Part shown: in pieces, positions 34,707 to 47,148 of the stretch
How the letters are laid out: every line of letters starts with the position of its first letter
Numbering within the stretch: position 1 is the stretch's first letter
DNA from: Allantophomopsis cytisporea
Taxonomy: Eukaryota > Ascomycota > Leotiomycetes > Phacidiales > Phacidiaceae
Assembly (NCBI GenBank): GCA_024752435.1
Contig: CP103030.1
Location: forward strand, 496,001 to 560,000
Length of the DNA stretch: 64,000 nucleotides
Direction of reading: 5' to 3'
Position numbers and translations under genes: made by a program
Notes under the pieces: model-generated
Seen by the model: the letters and a program-made list of their open reading frames with translations, nothing else
The model's database searches: none
Told to the model about the DNA's origin: nothing

Positions 34707-35688
34707 TCATCCAAACCTCTCCCCAATTACACTCAAGCTCAAAATCATAACTAAAAGCCCAATGGTAACAATGATCAACAGCGTAAATCCAAACCATCCT
34801 AACACCATAGCCGTAGTACCGACACCACTCTTGACACTGCCATTACCGAGGTCTTGCGCGATAGTGGAGGCGGCCACCGAGGCGGTATGTTGCCAGAGCA
34901 CAGAGACGAGCACAAAAATTGAGGCGATGAAGATGATGGCCAGGGCGATCTGGGAGGCCGCGCGCTCCGGGAATGGTTGAACTTCTCGCTCCTCACCTTC
35001 CTCGTCGACCTCACGGTGCCACGTAGGGAAGGTTGCGAGGAGGATGAGGCAGATGAAGGCGAAGATTATGGCGACGATGCTGGAGCGTGTTAGTTGGGTG
35101 TACAATATTTTTGTTCTGGATAGGTGAGGAGAGAGGAGTGGACTTGCATGAGATACGGGAATACAATCATGTCCTTGAATTGACTTGCCAACCAAATCAA
35201 GTTCAGTGGGTCTTGATCCACGCTCACTTGATCCGCTAGACTTGTCGCATTGTTGCTGCATAGCCATGCGCCGCCATCTGGGTTAATGCAGATCCCGAAA
35301 TAGCCCACGCGCGCTTCGAGCTGTGCTTGGCCCACGATATTTGAGATGGCTGTGTGAACGCCAAAATCGACTTGCGAAGTGGAGGGGTGCGGATTGTATT
35401 GATCGTAGTAGAGGGAAAGCAGAAATATATCTGGAATAAGTGGAGATGAGGAGGAACAGCCTGCTAGTAATAATGCTGAGGAAGGTTAGTGGAGCTCTTG
35501 ATCAAAAGATGGAGGGAGATTCTTTACAGAGGAGGATGATGGCGATGGCTATCAGTATCATCAATACATGATGGAATCCCAGGAATGGGAGGAAGGAAAC
35601 TGAATTAATAATTAGCTTTCTTTGATCGTGCTTAGATTTTTTACTAAAGGTCTGGTTTATACGTACTTCCTGTCCCAAAGCGTGCCAT
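34707..35688 (-). CDS. FIG1: FIG1-family calcium uptake and membrane fusion protein
   Basis: Four exons (35667-35688, 35528-35599, 35157-35475, 34707-35079) rebuild a 261-residue protein. The last intron has a perfect CTAAC branch site, though its donor is the weaker GTATCT. Four membrane segments are visible at about 18-37, 137-155, 181-200 and 228-252, the claudin-like layout of the family. The long first outer loop holds the hallmark GYFGIC at 89-94 followed by Cys104 in WLCSNNAT, and an early GCSSSS after the first segment, all typical of Fig1. In yeast and filamentous fungi Fig1 is part of the low-affinity calcium uptake system at the plasma membrane and is needed for cell fusion during mating and for fruiting. 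The N-terminal exon is only 22 nt and rests on frame and splice consensus. Confidence 0.9.
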
Positions 35689-36503
35689 TGTTGACGGCTA
35701 TGCGAAGCTTTCTTTATGTCTTGCTGGTAGCTGCTACTCCCGTCCTCCGGGAAAGGAGTGACGATGGAGTGGCAGAGGGCGAAGGAATGTCGATGATGTT
35801 TCTCAGTTACAGGAATGTTCCCAGCAGTGTAGCGTAGGAATGCGGTGTGAACTGTGGAGATTCAAGATGATCGAATTGCGAAAGTGGATAGTATGAATCT
35901 TCGTCGGTCGACAACTAAGTTAACAGTTGTATTGTGATCAGAAAATAGTGGTCCACAAAACAATGATGTGTAATGTAAATAGAGGAGAGATCGAGAAGGA
36001 TGATGATGATGGATGATTGAACTGAAATCAACAAGACCAATATTTTTCGTGGAGAGTGTATGTGAATGCGTAGGTAGAGTGGAGTGAGGACTTCAGCTAG
36101 TATTGAGCCACAATGATTTCTCGTGAATTGGTAGAATATTGGAAAATTTGAAGAGGTTGGTGATGGTGCCTGTTCGTTCCAGCCTCTTTGATTTTGATGA
36201 TACTGGATACCAGCCTCGCTATTATCACTGAAATGATGCTCCGCTTTGATTGGTCTGGGGTATGTTTACCCACTCTCAGGTACGAATTGGCATAGTAACC
36301 ACGCTACACTGCCTGACATCGACCGTTCATTGGTGCCATGGAAGCTTGTTTGCCTTTAACTTTCATCCATGGATCTGGGGATGAGTGATGGGTGGTCTGG
36401 GTTCATCGATCATCGATAGATAGATGATACCTTAGACTTGAGTCAGGCAATATTATCTATATGCACTATCTTACTTTCCTCATCATCTCATCTTCACGAC
36501 AAC

Positions 36504-36506
<3 letters not shown>

Positions 36507-36546
<40 letters not shown>
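36507..36546. repeat. (TA)n microsatellite
   Basis: Twenty uninterrupted TA dinucleotides. Confidence 0.95.
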
Positions 36547-36548
<2 letters not shown>

Positions 36549-37690
36549 CTACACGGAAGTTTCTCTAAATGTCATGCAGAGTTGTGGTTAACTTCACTTC
36601 ACCTGGTAGGCAGAGATCAGGAATATTGCCTTACACAGCAAGATGAGTCTCGTTAATGGTCTCCAGCTCGTTGTCCTGCCATTGCCAGTGCCCACTCAAT
36701 ACTATGACTTCACCGCTTTAATTGACCAAGGTCCAACTTATTCGCCTGTCTTCATCACAACCTCCTCACAATACAGGGATACCGATACCATAGTGGTGCG
36801 ACGTGCTACGAACAAATCAGGCCAGCTATACTCAAGGCGTGCTATTCTTTTGCTTCAACGGGGAATTCTCCAAGGCAGAAGAACAATTCTGAGGATTCAG
36901 AGACTGGCCGGGAAAAATGGACACTTACATCTATCTATGAGGAAGGAAAAGCGAGTTCTTGCATGCAACTGCTGAGGGCATTTTCAGGAGGAGGTTCTTG
37001 GCACTTTACGTGCGAGCGTCTGGCTGTTCGTCTCATGATAACAGATCGTTTTCAGATGCAAGACTCGTTTCAACTATCCATTTCCAACCCGATCTTGTCT
37101 TTGCAAACGTGCCTTATGTGTCTTGAAACTTCGAATTTCAAGGCGATGAGGGTGTGGCTCTCGGCTCTTCCGATGTCGCGTCATTGAGGCTTGTCTTCTT
37201 TGCTCCGAAAGTTTATTGTATATCCGTCTGCTTCCACAAGTCACGAATAGAGCAGCGATGTGTATATGTATATATGTGCGTGTGCGTGCGCGTTTGGCAA
37301 TCTGATCGTAAAGCTCCCTGATTATAAAAGAAGCTCCAGACTGGTGAAACTTCGAGGAAACGAGTTGTCCTATTCCCTTAGACCCGTACAACTGTCTGCA
37401 AGAACTAGTTGAGAGGGATACCTACCTACATTGGGCATTTCTCTATAATTCTCCGGATCTAGGGGAATAAAGGATGTGTAATATAATATATATACGTAGT
37501 TTTAAGATTTCTGCTCCGAACACTTAGATCACTAGATCCGCCATGGCTTGTATCACGACATTTCCTTAGGCAGTTACTCAATCAATTGATATCGATATCT
37601 AGGCTGCCTCCCATCATAAAAACTAATACAAAACATCCCAAATTATACACCCCTTTTATTCTCTTCCCTTTTTTTTCTCTTTCTCGTTTT

Positions 37691-37723
37691 TACAATTTCT
37701 ACAATTTCTACAATTTCTACAAC
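37691..37723. repeat. 9-bp tandem array TACAATTTC
   Basis: Three perfect copies of TACAATTTC and a partial fourth, next to a T/C-rich tract. Confidence 0.9.
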
Positions 37724-38981
37724 TTTTCCATCAAATATTATCGTCACAATCTGCTTCATAGCAATCAATACCAGGCCCAGTAATTCTGTGAAACTCAGGA
37801 GTAATAAAGTTCACGCAATGACGTTCTTTTAACGCTTTCGGTAGTACACTGGGCCTCCAACATTCCCATTGTAGTGCGGCAGTCTCTCAGAAGCAGCTCA
37901 AGGCGCAACCTTCTCGGACAACACCTATCAAAGGATATTTTGCACCTCGACATTGCAGATCAAAAGTGATCAGAGCGATAGATAACACTAACTACTCACT
38001 GTGGACAGAACAGTTACTCCCTAAGGTCGGATTTGTCTCTGATCACCTGATAGAAACAATACTAAAGTAGTGCCTCATTCGGTGGTCATTGGGCTTATCT
38101 ATGATTTTCTGGTGTGGGGGTGACACATATATCATCCATGTATGAGACCTCCGGAGGGGAGCGCCGGTATGTAGGAGATGTGAGATTGAGATATAACATC
38201 GAATCCATCTAAGTCTGAACTAGATTGACTTTTGGTCGCCATGCCCAGGAACAAGCAATGGAGAGGAATAGCTTATTCTTTGAAAACTAATAGACCTACT
38301 ATATACACATGCGTCCACCACAATTACCATAAATTCCATTCATGCTGCTGAATTACTCAACTTGTAGATTTACAGGTCTCAGCCCAGATGATTTGCAAAG
38401 CCGAGAGACTGCTCTAGAAGGCTTAAAAAGGCACTTAAGCTCCTCCACTCGACCGTTAGCACTACACCTCAGCGCAGCCACCACACTACTCAGAAGCTGC
38501 AAGCATCGCAAAGCGCGCGAATTCGTCAAGTCAGAAGCACCATGTACCATCCCATACGTACTGTAGCGAGTGAGAAGTTAGTGGAAGTGGTGGAGTAGCC
38601 CTCTTCTGGCCTTTTGCTTCCCGGGCACTCTGGGCAACATGTTCCCCTTCCTGCATTCGCATTTTTCATGTATCCTATTCTCACTTGGTCCGTATGCAAT
38701 TTTCACTGTTCAGCTGTGACGATTGACATGCCAATCTGCACATGCTTACCGTCTGCAGAAACCTTCCCAATCTCCTGGCATGCGCATAAAACCTCACGAG
38801 AAACGCCACGAACGCCAACTCTGATCTTCTTCCTTACTGAGGCAGATGTTTGCCACTTATATGGCCATGCTTCTGAGCGAGTAAAATTCGATAGCCCTGG
38901 AACGTCAACGCTTATATTCTCGTATGCTGCTCTGACTTCGAGGCTCAGGCCTGCTCATTTGCCAAGAGTCCGTATACTTGC

Positions 38982-41900
38982 ATGGACACGAATAACGACC
39001 CACGACCAACTCCAAGACGGCGACGCACGTCGAAGTCGTTATCACGTGCTCAACCAATCAATCGGACGACCATGGAGGATTGTGCTGATATCAATCTGGT
39101 AGAGATATGTGAGGCAGACAAGAAACCCATTCTCATTCTGGACCTCGGGACCAATGGAGTAGATGGCCTGCATCCCATCTTTTTCAACACGGCGCTTGTC
39201 TCCCGCTCCTCATTGCTTGTCAAGATCCTAGAGCAAGTGGGCCCTGACGATAAAGATCATGCACACTTCGTGAATTGGATGAATGGCGCTATCTGCGATA
39301 GTTCTTCTTTTACTTACCAGGGTCTGCTGTGGTCCGGCAACACGCTCAGAGAGAGATGGAGGATCATAAGTGGTGTTGTCCTGCCTGTTCTCAACACTGT
39401 CGTTAGTGAAGGCCAGAGTATGTTATCTTCTCCAGATCCCATATCACCAGCTCTCACTCGTTTTGGCTCGATATCAAGTGACAGTGTTGTCGTTCCAGCG
39501 TAAGTTTCAGAGAAGGTGTACTCTTATGTTCGAACCTTGCTCTAATCTGGCATATAGTGATAATAGCCTGGATTGGACTCTCACACCCCCACCTCCAAAC
39601 TTATCCAGCCATGTTGAGTTTATTCGCAATATAGATTGGGCTGCGACAGCATTAGGTCCTATGTGCTCTTGGCCGCCTTTGCTTCGGTCTATGTGTAATA
39701 TGATAATTGCGGACCCTGACCCTACTGCTATCTTCTGGGGAGATTCTTCAAATATGATATACAATGAAGCTTTCATAAACATCGCTGGCCAAAAGCATCC
39801 TAAGTTGATGGGACAACATCCTGCAAAACCATTTGCCGAAGTCTGGATTTTCTTTGAAGGTATCATAGAGACTTGTCGAGCCACTGGTAAATCTCGAAAA
39901 GAGGAAAATTTCTGTTTGTTTCTTGAACGACATGGTTTTTCCGAGGAGACATTTGTTTCTTTTACATTCACGCCCATTCTCGGCGATGATGGTCTGGCAA
40001 TTGGGAATTACCACACAGTCAGGGAATCAACTCGTACCATCATTGCTGAACGGCGAATGTCCATGCTTCTTCGTTTGGGTCAACTCACATCAGCTATTCA
40101 ACGGATGAAGGACTACTGGCATCAGGTTCTGTTAGCACTGGAAACCAACGAGAAAGATGTCCCCTACGCCGTTCTGTACTCCATACGCGGAACTGGCGAT
40201 ACAGACACTTCGTCTGTGAGCTCTGATAGATCTACTTCTATTAGAAACTGCAGCTTTGAAGGTAGCATTGGAGTTCCCGTGGGTCATGCATGCGCACCTC
40301 TTCTACTGGACCTAGACCAATCCACCGAGGGATTTGGGCCCCATTTCCGGCGTTCAGTGAAGGAGAAAAGTCCGCTGTTGATTGAGACTGAGCCTTATGA
40401 CTTCACAAAACTGTTGGCTAGCATCAGTACTACGCCATTCAAACCCAGAGGCTTTGGGGATGTCACCAAGCATGCGGTCATATGCCCCCTTCGACCCACA
40501 AATGAAGAGAACGTCGTTGGCTTCCTAGTGATGGGCGTCAACCCTCGGCGTCCGTACGATACCGACTATCAAATTTTTACCGAGCTTTTGGCTAGACAGT
40601 TGGAGACATCCCTCGGCTCAACTACGCTGTACGAAGAAGAAACCCGGCGTGGTCGAAGTGCTGCTGCTCAGGCCGAACTAGAGCAAGCCCAGCTATCTGA
40701 GGAGTTGCAATTGCGGACAGAAGAGATTAAAGCCACTGAACAACGTTTTACAAGACTTACTCAACTCGCACCAGTGGGTATCTTCATCAGAGATGCGTCG
40801 GGTAACGTAGTATATTGCAACGATAAATGGTACGAAATTACTGGAGCTCCGAAATGTGCAGATGGGAGGATGTCTTGGAAAACTACACTTGAAGAGGCCA
40901 ACGCACATGTCCGTAGTAAAGAGTGGGATATATTGCTGACAGAGAAGACCCTCGTTACATACGAAACAAAATTAAAGATCCCCTGGAAACCACCTATCCA
41001 GCTTGACGATGGAGTAGCTTTAGATCACACTTGGATCCTCACTTCGGCTTATCCAGAACTTGACACCAGTGGAAGAGTTAAGAACATAGTCGGCTTCATT
41101 ACGGATATCAGTCAGCAAAAATGGGCCGAAAATGTTCAAGAGCGAAGAGTCAACAGTGTCCTTGAAGCTAAGCGTCAACAAGAAAATTTCATTGATATGG
41201 TATGCATTACTTATTCCAGTTTTTCTTAGGACAGTTGCTAATTACACCCCAAGACTTCCCATGAGATTCGAAATCCACTAAGCGCTATGTAAGTTTTGTA
41301 TATCGAACAACTTGGTACTGTAATTGACAATTTCAGCATGCAATGTGCGGATGGGATTATATCCTGGCTTGACGAGATCAAGTCAAAAAACCATAGTTCT
41401 CTTGAAGAGTTGCTCGAAAGCAGTGTTGATGCTGCGCAGACTATTCTTTATTGTGCACAACATCAAAAGAACATTGTTGATGATATCCTTACCCTCTCTA
41501 AATTAGATGCTAATCTCCTCATGATCACACCAGTACAATCGGATCCCGTCGAGATCGTGCAACATGCCTTCAAGATGTTTGAAGTACAATTGTCCTCGAA
41601 CACAATCACCGCCAAAGTCCATACGGACATATCAGTCACCGAAGTAGGCGCCGCACAGGTCGAGCTCGATCCTAGCCGCCTGATGCAAGTCCTCGTCAAC
41701 CTCATTACCAACGCCATCAAATTCACCAAATCTCAGCCGCACCGCGCAATAAACATTACCATAGCTGCTTCATTAGAGCGTCCCCTAACAGCAGTGCACG
41801 ACATCCAATACTTTCCGCGCAAGACCAACAAGTCGCACTCCACTAGCATCAACAACAAACTTTCAAACTCCGACTCCGACCACGACACTTTCTTCCTGCA

Positions 41901-42815
41901 CTTCGCTGTTACAGATACAGGCTGCGGCCTCTCGACCGAAGAAAAGAAAATGCTTTTCATGCGATTCTCACAAGCCTCGCCCCGCACGCATGTCCAGTAC
42001 GGCGGCTCCGGCCTGGGCCTCTTCATCTGCCGTGAGCTCATCGATCTACAAGGCGGGCAGATTGGCGTCGAGTCTGAGCCTGACGTCGGTTCCACCTTCG
42101 CGTTCTACATCCAGGTTCATCGTGTGAGGGCCAAGGGCGAGATTGAGGCTATAGATCTTAATGGCATAAAGCTCCAGGAGGCTACTCACACCCAGACACC
42201 CATCGGTATCCCTCTCACGTCAACACCGCCGCCCATGCAAACGCCGTTAAAGATACAGGCAAAACTGAAGGAGCGCTTAAAATCGCGGTCCGTTTCTCCT
42301 ATGCCTGGCACGAAGCAGCTTAACATCCTTGTTGTCGAGGATAACCTCGTCAATCAACGTGTGCTTGCAAAGCAACTCCGTAACCAGAGCTGCGGCGTTG
42401 AAGTTGCAAATCACGGGCAGGAAGCGCTGTCTTTTATTCGCACGACCCGGTTCTGGAGGGCCATTGAGGACAGTGGTAAACAACTTGACCTGATCCTTAT
42501 GGATGTTGAGATGCCGGTCATGGACGGTCTAGCGTGCACGGAAGAAATCCGGCGGTTGCAGAGAGCGAACGAAATCGTTGGGCATGTGCCTATTATTGCG
42601 GTGACGGCAAACGCACGCAAAGAGCAGATTGAGCAGGCTATTCGAGCCGGGATTGTAAGTTGGCCCCGTTTTCTGACCGTGCTTTTTGTTTTGGGTGGTT
42701 GAGAAGTGATTAAGAGAAGTCGGGCTAATATTCTTAGGATCGTGTCATCTCGAAGCCGTTTAGGATCAAGGAGCTTATGGTCCTGATGAAGAAGACGATC
42801 CAAGAGATGCAATAG
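38982..42815 (+). CDS. Soluble hybrid sensor histidine kinase with PAS domains
   Basis: Five exons (38982-39499, 39558-41199, 41254-41288, 41337-42654, 42738-42815) give 1196 residues in one frame. An in-frame ATG at 39072 is an alternative start. Residues about 45-160 form a degenerate PAS-like domain. A second PAS region of the fungal type (ALGPMCSWP, GDSSNMIYNEAF) lies at about 190-330, a GAF-like region at about 340-520, and a typical PAS (LAPVGIFIRDASGNVVYCND) at about 565-700. The H-box TSHEIRNPLSAI has the phosphorylated His723 and is split by an intron. The ATPase has the N-box NLITNAIKFTK (about 852), G1 DTGCGLS and G2 GGSGLGLF. The receiver (about 1058-1190) has Asp1121 in LILMDVEMP and Lys1177. 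No membrane segment is seen, so it is probably cytosolic. It should feed a Ypd1 phosphorelay to Skn7 or Ssk1. Its group among fungal hybrid kinases is uncertain. Confidence 0.95.
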
Positions 42816-43939
42816 AAGTACGGGTCGGCCTTTATGAAACGTTTCACGAAATGCACTTCACGAGCACAAGAATTAATAATCTAACGTACCGTAATATCGG
42901 TGGGAGTATGTACGCAGTTTATACATGACCTGCGACATCAGGAGCGTAGCGGACGACACTCGCAGATAGACAGACTTCAACTTGTCATCAATAGCACGAC
43001 TGTAGGGTCAGAGCTGGTAAACAACGGAGAATAAGCGTGGCGTAGTGCCCCGGAATACCTATGATATCACGAATCTGGCGTTTATACCAGGGTAATAATC
43101 ATTGGATATATGAGTTACATATATTGTGTATACATGTACTTCTACTGTAGAAAGCTTTGTAGTATCAGAGATTATAATATATCCTTGTACATTGAAACTT
43201 GCGAACCATAATCTATATAATTGATTTATATCTATGAGATTAATCTGAGTCTGTTTGAACCTTTTATCCTTCAGAAAGCATAGCCATGTGCACTGAGCCA
43301 TAACGCTTCAGTCAGCATGTAAACGGCTGGCATCTCTACGAAAACAATGAAAAAAGTGGCTAGGACAGCAAGGGAGGCTGTATTTCTGTATGCTGGGCAA
43401 AGGATTTAGAGCCTTATCTTTCCGATAACTTGAAACAATACCAAGATTGCAGGTGATAATTTATGGTGTAGGATCAGGGAGTTGAGGACTTGTGATTTAT
43501 AGTAGCTTTTGATATTGGTGGGTGTTATTAACGCTTGAATTTGAGAGACACCTGGCTCATTCGAATCCAAGAAATGGAGACATTGGCTGTGAAACACAAC
43601 CAACTAAGTGGTCTAATATTATAATTAGATATCTATATCCTATGTGGGTATCTGTCTCATACTGAGCTGCATCAATCTAAAATATGCAGCGATTGCACAT
43701 CAGTCGTTCTGGATAGGCTTCCGTCTTCATGACGCTGTATTAGCAAGGACCTGCCTTCTGGATGAATTTGGGGCTCAAGAAGTGATGGCTTCCATCGCTG
43801 GAGTTGATTTGATTCCAAGGGCCCCAAACCTTTGAGCTGCTGATTGGTATATCCGTTTTCAGACGGATATGTCAGGCGTTTGTGGAGTTCGCGCCATTGA
43901 CGGTTCAAAACAGGTGTCAAATATAGCTCAATCCATAAC
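42816..43939. other. 1.1 kb intergenic region, no gene seen
   Basis: It lies between convergent gene ends. AT-rich, with alternating TA/TG/CA stretches at 43.1-43.2 kb. Nothing coding is recognised. Confidence 0.6.
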
Positions 43940-44947
43940 TCAGTCAGGATTGTATCGCTTTCTAGCCTCCTCTGCGGCTGCACCGCGCCTTGTATATGGC
44001 TCATATCTGGAGCCTCTTCCCGTAGGACGATAAAAGTCCCCTCTCCCCCTCCTATGACTAGCGTTTTCCGGGGTATCCTTGTATTGCACATGTCTGTCCC
44101 AATCCTTCAATTCCGTATAAGGACTCCTTAACCAAGATCTCAACTCATGCAAGAACAGTCTCGTGTTGTCCCTGCCCAAGAACTCTTGCAGCATTTCCTC
44201 AGCCTGTCCTCCACTGCTTTGCGTATCCACCGTTTTTAATATCGCCACAATATATTCCAAGAGAAATTCAGCGTTGTTGGCACGCCGATCAGGTGTCGAA
44301 TTCTCAAGGAAGGAAAAGACCTGTAATTCGCGGCGAATCCATTTTCGAGCACGCGATATAAGCTCGGCATCGTTGGTAAAAAGCGCAGGAGTAAGATCGC
44401 GGAAGCGGGAGATGCGATTTGAGCCAACATGCAGAGAGAACAGCTGATTGCGATAGACGTTCCGACGGCGGACAAGTGCCTCGTCTTCGCTAGGTTGTGG
44501 ATTGTATCCTTGACCTTCGGGATTTACTCGATATCTCCGCTGCCTATCTGTATCAGATATCAATCTCCCGGTTCTGGTTTGTGATGTAGTCTGCGGTTCT
44601 TTCGGGGCTGGAACTTGATATGTTTGAAAAACGTTGTTGTCGGTCTTGAAATCGTATTGAACGGAAGTAATCGTCGCTTTACAAAGAGGGCATTTTGGTT
44701 GTTGATTGATCCAGCTGACAAGGCACAGGAAATCGAAGCTTGCATGATTGCATGGACAAGCAACTGCCTTCTCCGAAATGCGCTCCAGGCATATCACACA
44801 AGGATTTTCAAAATCGGCATCCTCAGCGGTTCTGTCGCGCGAAGAGACTTCATCTAATGTCGTCTGCAGAACTTGAGCTCTCAGATCTTGATTTGGAGTA
44901 TCCATCAGATCTCCAATATCGATGTCAGACGAACAGAAGGGCGGCAT
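43940..44947 (-). CDS. Topors-like RING-finger protein (probable E3 ligase)
   Basis: Single exon of 335 residues from ATG at 44947. A C3HC4 RING finger lies at residues 50-89 (CVICLERISEKAVACPCNHA ... CPLC), preceded by an acidic stretch. After a linker, residues about 155-270 match the conserved region that follows the RING in Topors proteins (RRRNVYRNQLFSLHVGSNR, SRARKWIRRELQVFSFL). The C-terminal 50 residues are rich in Arg and Gly, suggesting nucleic-acid contact or nuclear location. Human Topors is a ubiquitin and SUMO ligase in the nucleus; here an E3 role is inferred from the RING only. It is divergent from SLD2 with 141 bp between start codons. Confidence 0.85.
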   Translation of the reverse strand: MPPFCSSDIDIGDLMDTPNQDLRAQVLQTTLDEVSSRDRTAEDADFENPCVICLERISEKAVACPCNHASFDFLCLVSWINQQPKCPLCKATITSVQYDFKTDNNVFQTYQVPAPKEPQTTSQTRTGRLISDTDRQRRYRVNPEGQGYNPQPSEDEALVRRRNVYRNQLFSLHVGSNRISRFRDLTPALFTNDAELISRARKWIRRELQVFSFLENSTPDRRANNAEFLLEYIVAILKTVDTQSSGGQAEEMLQEFLGRDNTRLFLHELRSWLRSPYTELKDWDRHVQYKDTPENASHRRGRGDFYRPTGRGSRYEPYTRRGAAAEEARKRYNPD

Positions 44948-45088
44948 GACGATGCTCTTGAACTTGCCACAAGGCTGAACTAGCGCAAGGCTGTAATAAC
45001 TACGCGATAACGACGCGTCGAAGTGCTTACCGCGCGCTCGTGCTCCGATAAGTATTTACGGTACGTCAGAGCCTCAACACCGCACACA
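44948..45088. promoter_or_regulatory. Very short divergent promoter, RING protein / SLD2
   Basis: The 141-bp gap must supply core promoter and leader for both genes. It has several CGCG and ACGCG words (for example at 45000-45020 and 45030-45036). ACGCG is the core of the MBF cell-cycle box in yeasts, which would suit SLD2, but this is inference. Confidence 0.45.
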
Positions 45089-46589
45089 ATGGCCGAGGAA
45101 GATCGAGAGAAATTGACGGAGAAGTCAGCAAACTTACGACTGGAATTGAAGACTTGGGAGAAAGACTTTGCCGCTAAGAATGAGGGAAGAAAAGCTGGTC
45201 GCGAGGATATTAAACAAAATACAGCTATAGGTACTTCTTGCTCTTCAGCTTTTCCATTTCCGAACACTCATAGTCGAAACTCTAGCACAAAAGTACAAAG
45301 AGTACAACAAGATAAGAGATTTTTTGTCAGGGAGAACGAGAACGATAGCACCTCCTTCACCTCAAAAACATGCTCCGAGAAAACGGAAGCAAGAGTCTCC
45401 TTTACCACTTACTCCATCGAAACGATTACAGTTGACTCGTACACCTTCTAAGTCACTTTTACATCCTGCAATTATCGATCCATACGATTCTCCTTCTGCA
45501 ATCCGCAACCTCTTTTCTCCTTCAAAGGTCATTGCTCCAACACCACAGAAGGATGGTCAAGTTCTTGGACTCTTCGATTTGCTACAAGATGAGACCCCAC
45601 GAGAGTCCCCTTCGAAAGGAGGTCGAACTTCCATCTCGCTTGGGACCGGGATACAGGCCACACCAAGGAAGAATCGAAGTGCGGCTGGGGAGGTTGAGAG
45701 TACAATGAAACACAGCAGGACACCAGCATCAAGCGGTAAGAGATACATGCTAGATAATTTTGCGACACCTTCGAAAAGAAAACATCCAAATGAGCGGGGA
45801 GGAAACACACCATCCTCAGTATCAAAGCTCCATTTTGGTACTCCCTCGTTCTTGAGAAGGGATAGCCAGAGAACAACTATGCCAGTTGTGGACGAAGACG
45901 ATGAAGGACCACCACTTTCACCACAAATGGTGCGTATGCCAAAAAAGCCTCTTGTTAGAGGATTGAGCAGTATGTTAGCTGGGTTGCGAAAGATGGAAGA
46001 GGAGGCAGCAGACGAAGACCTCGAGGCTTTGCGCGAAATGGAGAATGAAGAGCTGTCATTGCCACCACTAAAATATGCCAAGGAAGATGTTCAAGTGGAG
46101 GATAGTCAGATACAGCTACCACTCGGTGGATTTGACGATGAAGCTCTATATGATACAGAACCGGAGCCGGAGAACAACGCTATGTCAGAACAACAAAAGA
46201 CATACAAGAAGAAAGGACAGAAGCGAAGTACACGGCGCATCATCATGCGGCCAAACACCAGCAAGCCCGCTCCACTTCCAGCGCCTGTTGGAGAATCTAG
46301 TGATGACGAGCTCACAGAAGAGAATATGGCTAAACACCGCGCTGTACATCCTGAGGAAGGTGGGTTTGGAGAGGCAAGGAATTTTGCAAGTGATGATGAT
46401 GAGTCTGAATATACGGCCAGTGAGGGAGGAACAAGATACAAGAGGAGCAACAAAAAGGAAGGGAAGGTCAAACATGCCGTGCGAAAAGTGGGTGCTCTGG
46501 CGCATACGAATTTCAAGAGGCTGAAATTAAGGAATTCGGGGAGCAAAGGGGGTGTCGCACATAATAGTCGTTTTAGGAGAAAGAGATAA
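45089..46589 (+). CDS. SLD2: DNA replication regulator SLD2
   Basis: Two exons (45089-45230, 45286-46589) give 481 residues; an alternative acceptor at 45273/45274 would add four residues. The N-terminal segment (LRLELKTWEKDFAAKN, then AQKYKEYNKIRDFLSG across the intron) is the conserved Sld2/RecQL4-like motif. A cluster of CDK-type sites follows: PPSPQKH, LTPSKR (Thr90) and RTPSKS (Thr100). In yeast, CDK phosphorylation at the equivalent place lets Sld2 bind the BRCT repeats of Dpb11 and start replication. The middle is disordered with many S/T-P sites, then comes an acidic region. The C-terminus is strongly basic (FKRLKLRNSG, RFRRKR) and likely binds DNA or the nuclear import machinery. Confidence 0.9.
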
Positions 46590-47148
46590 CAAACCGAATG
46601 AGAATGAATTTGAAGCTCTGTATTCTTCTGCGGTCAGGTTGTAATAAACTTATGATTGCCAAGAATCATCATCTTGAGCATCGTTGGGCTAATACAAAGT
46701 GTGTCCCAGAAACACCTCGGAATACAGATATGTTTCCAGGGATTCCCATTATTCATTGTGCTTAGTTCATAATATTCACCTTCGAAAATGATGAGAAGAC
46801 AATACATCGCAAGTACCCGTCGACTAATCTCTACATGGCTCTCCAAGATCTAATAGATCTACCTACATATTTGTATGCCTACTACGTAAATTACTAGAGA
46901 TCATAATATTTTATCCAAAGATTATCCAACTAAATGTAATTAAGCCTTAGATGGCCAACCAGTGTTGAATCACGTGCAGCTAGGATAGCTCTGTTAGCGC
47001 CCCGCTCTGACTTCGGCCTACAATCAGGTATCTACTAAAAAGTTGCAGCAGCTTCTCATAAATTCCCTGATAACATCATCTCTCAAATAATCACCCGAGT
47101 CAGCCCACAACATCATCAGTTCGACATTTAATCCCACCACAACACAAA
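46590..47148. other. Short intergenic region before MAM33
   Basis: About 560 bp holding the SLD2 3' flank and the MAM33 promoter. The last 100 bp before the MAM33 start are C/A-rich, as in many highly expressed fungal leaders. Confidence 0.55.

Larger units (their letters stand above)
35689..38981. other. 3.3 kb intergenic region between FIG1 and the histidine kinase
   Basis: It lies between two divergent genes and should hold both promoters. It contains a 40-bp TA run, a 9-bp array and some open frames of 70-160 codons (for example 36643-36975 and 38614-39102 on the plus strand) with no recognisable motif. Confidence 0.55.

Noticed and set aside
36643..36975. 110-codon frame after the TA run
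   Set aside because: Has an ATG but no family signature or splice context; could be a lineage-specific gene, but I cannot support it.
38614..39102. 162-codon frame overlapping the start of the histidine kinase
   Set aside because: It overlaps the kinase coding frame in another register and has no motif; probably chance within the kinase leader.
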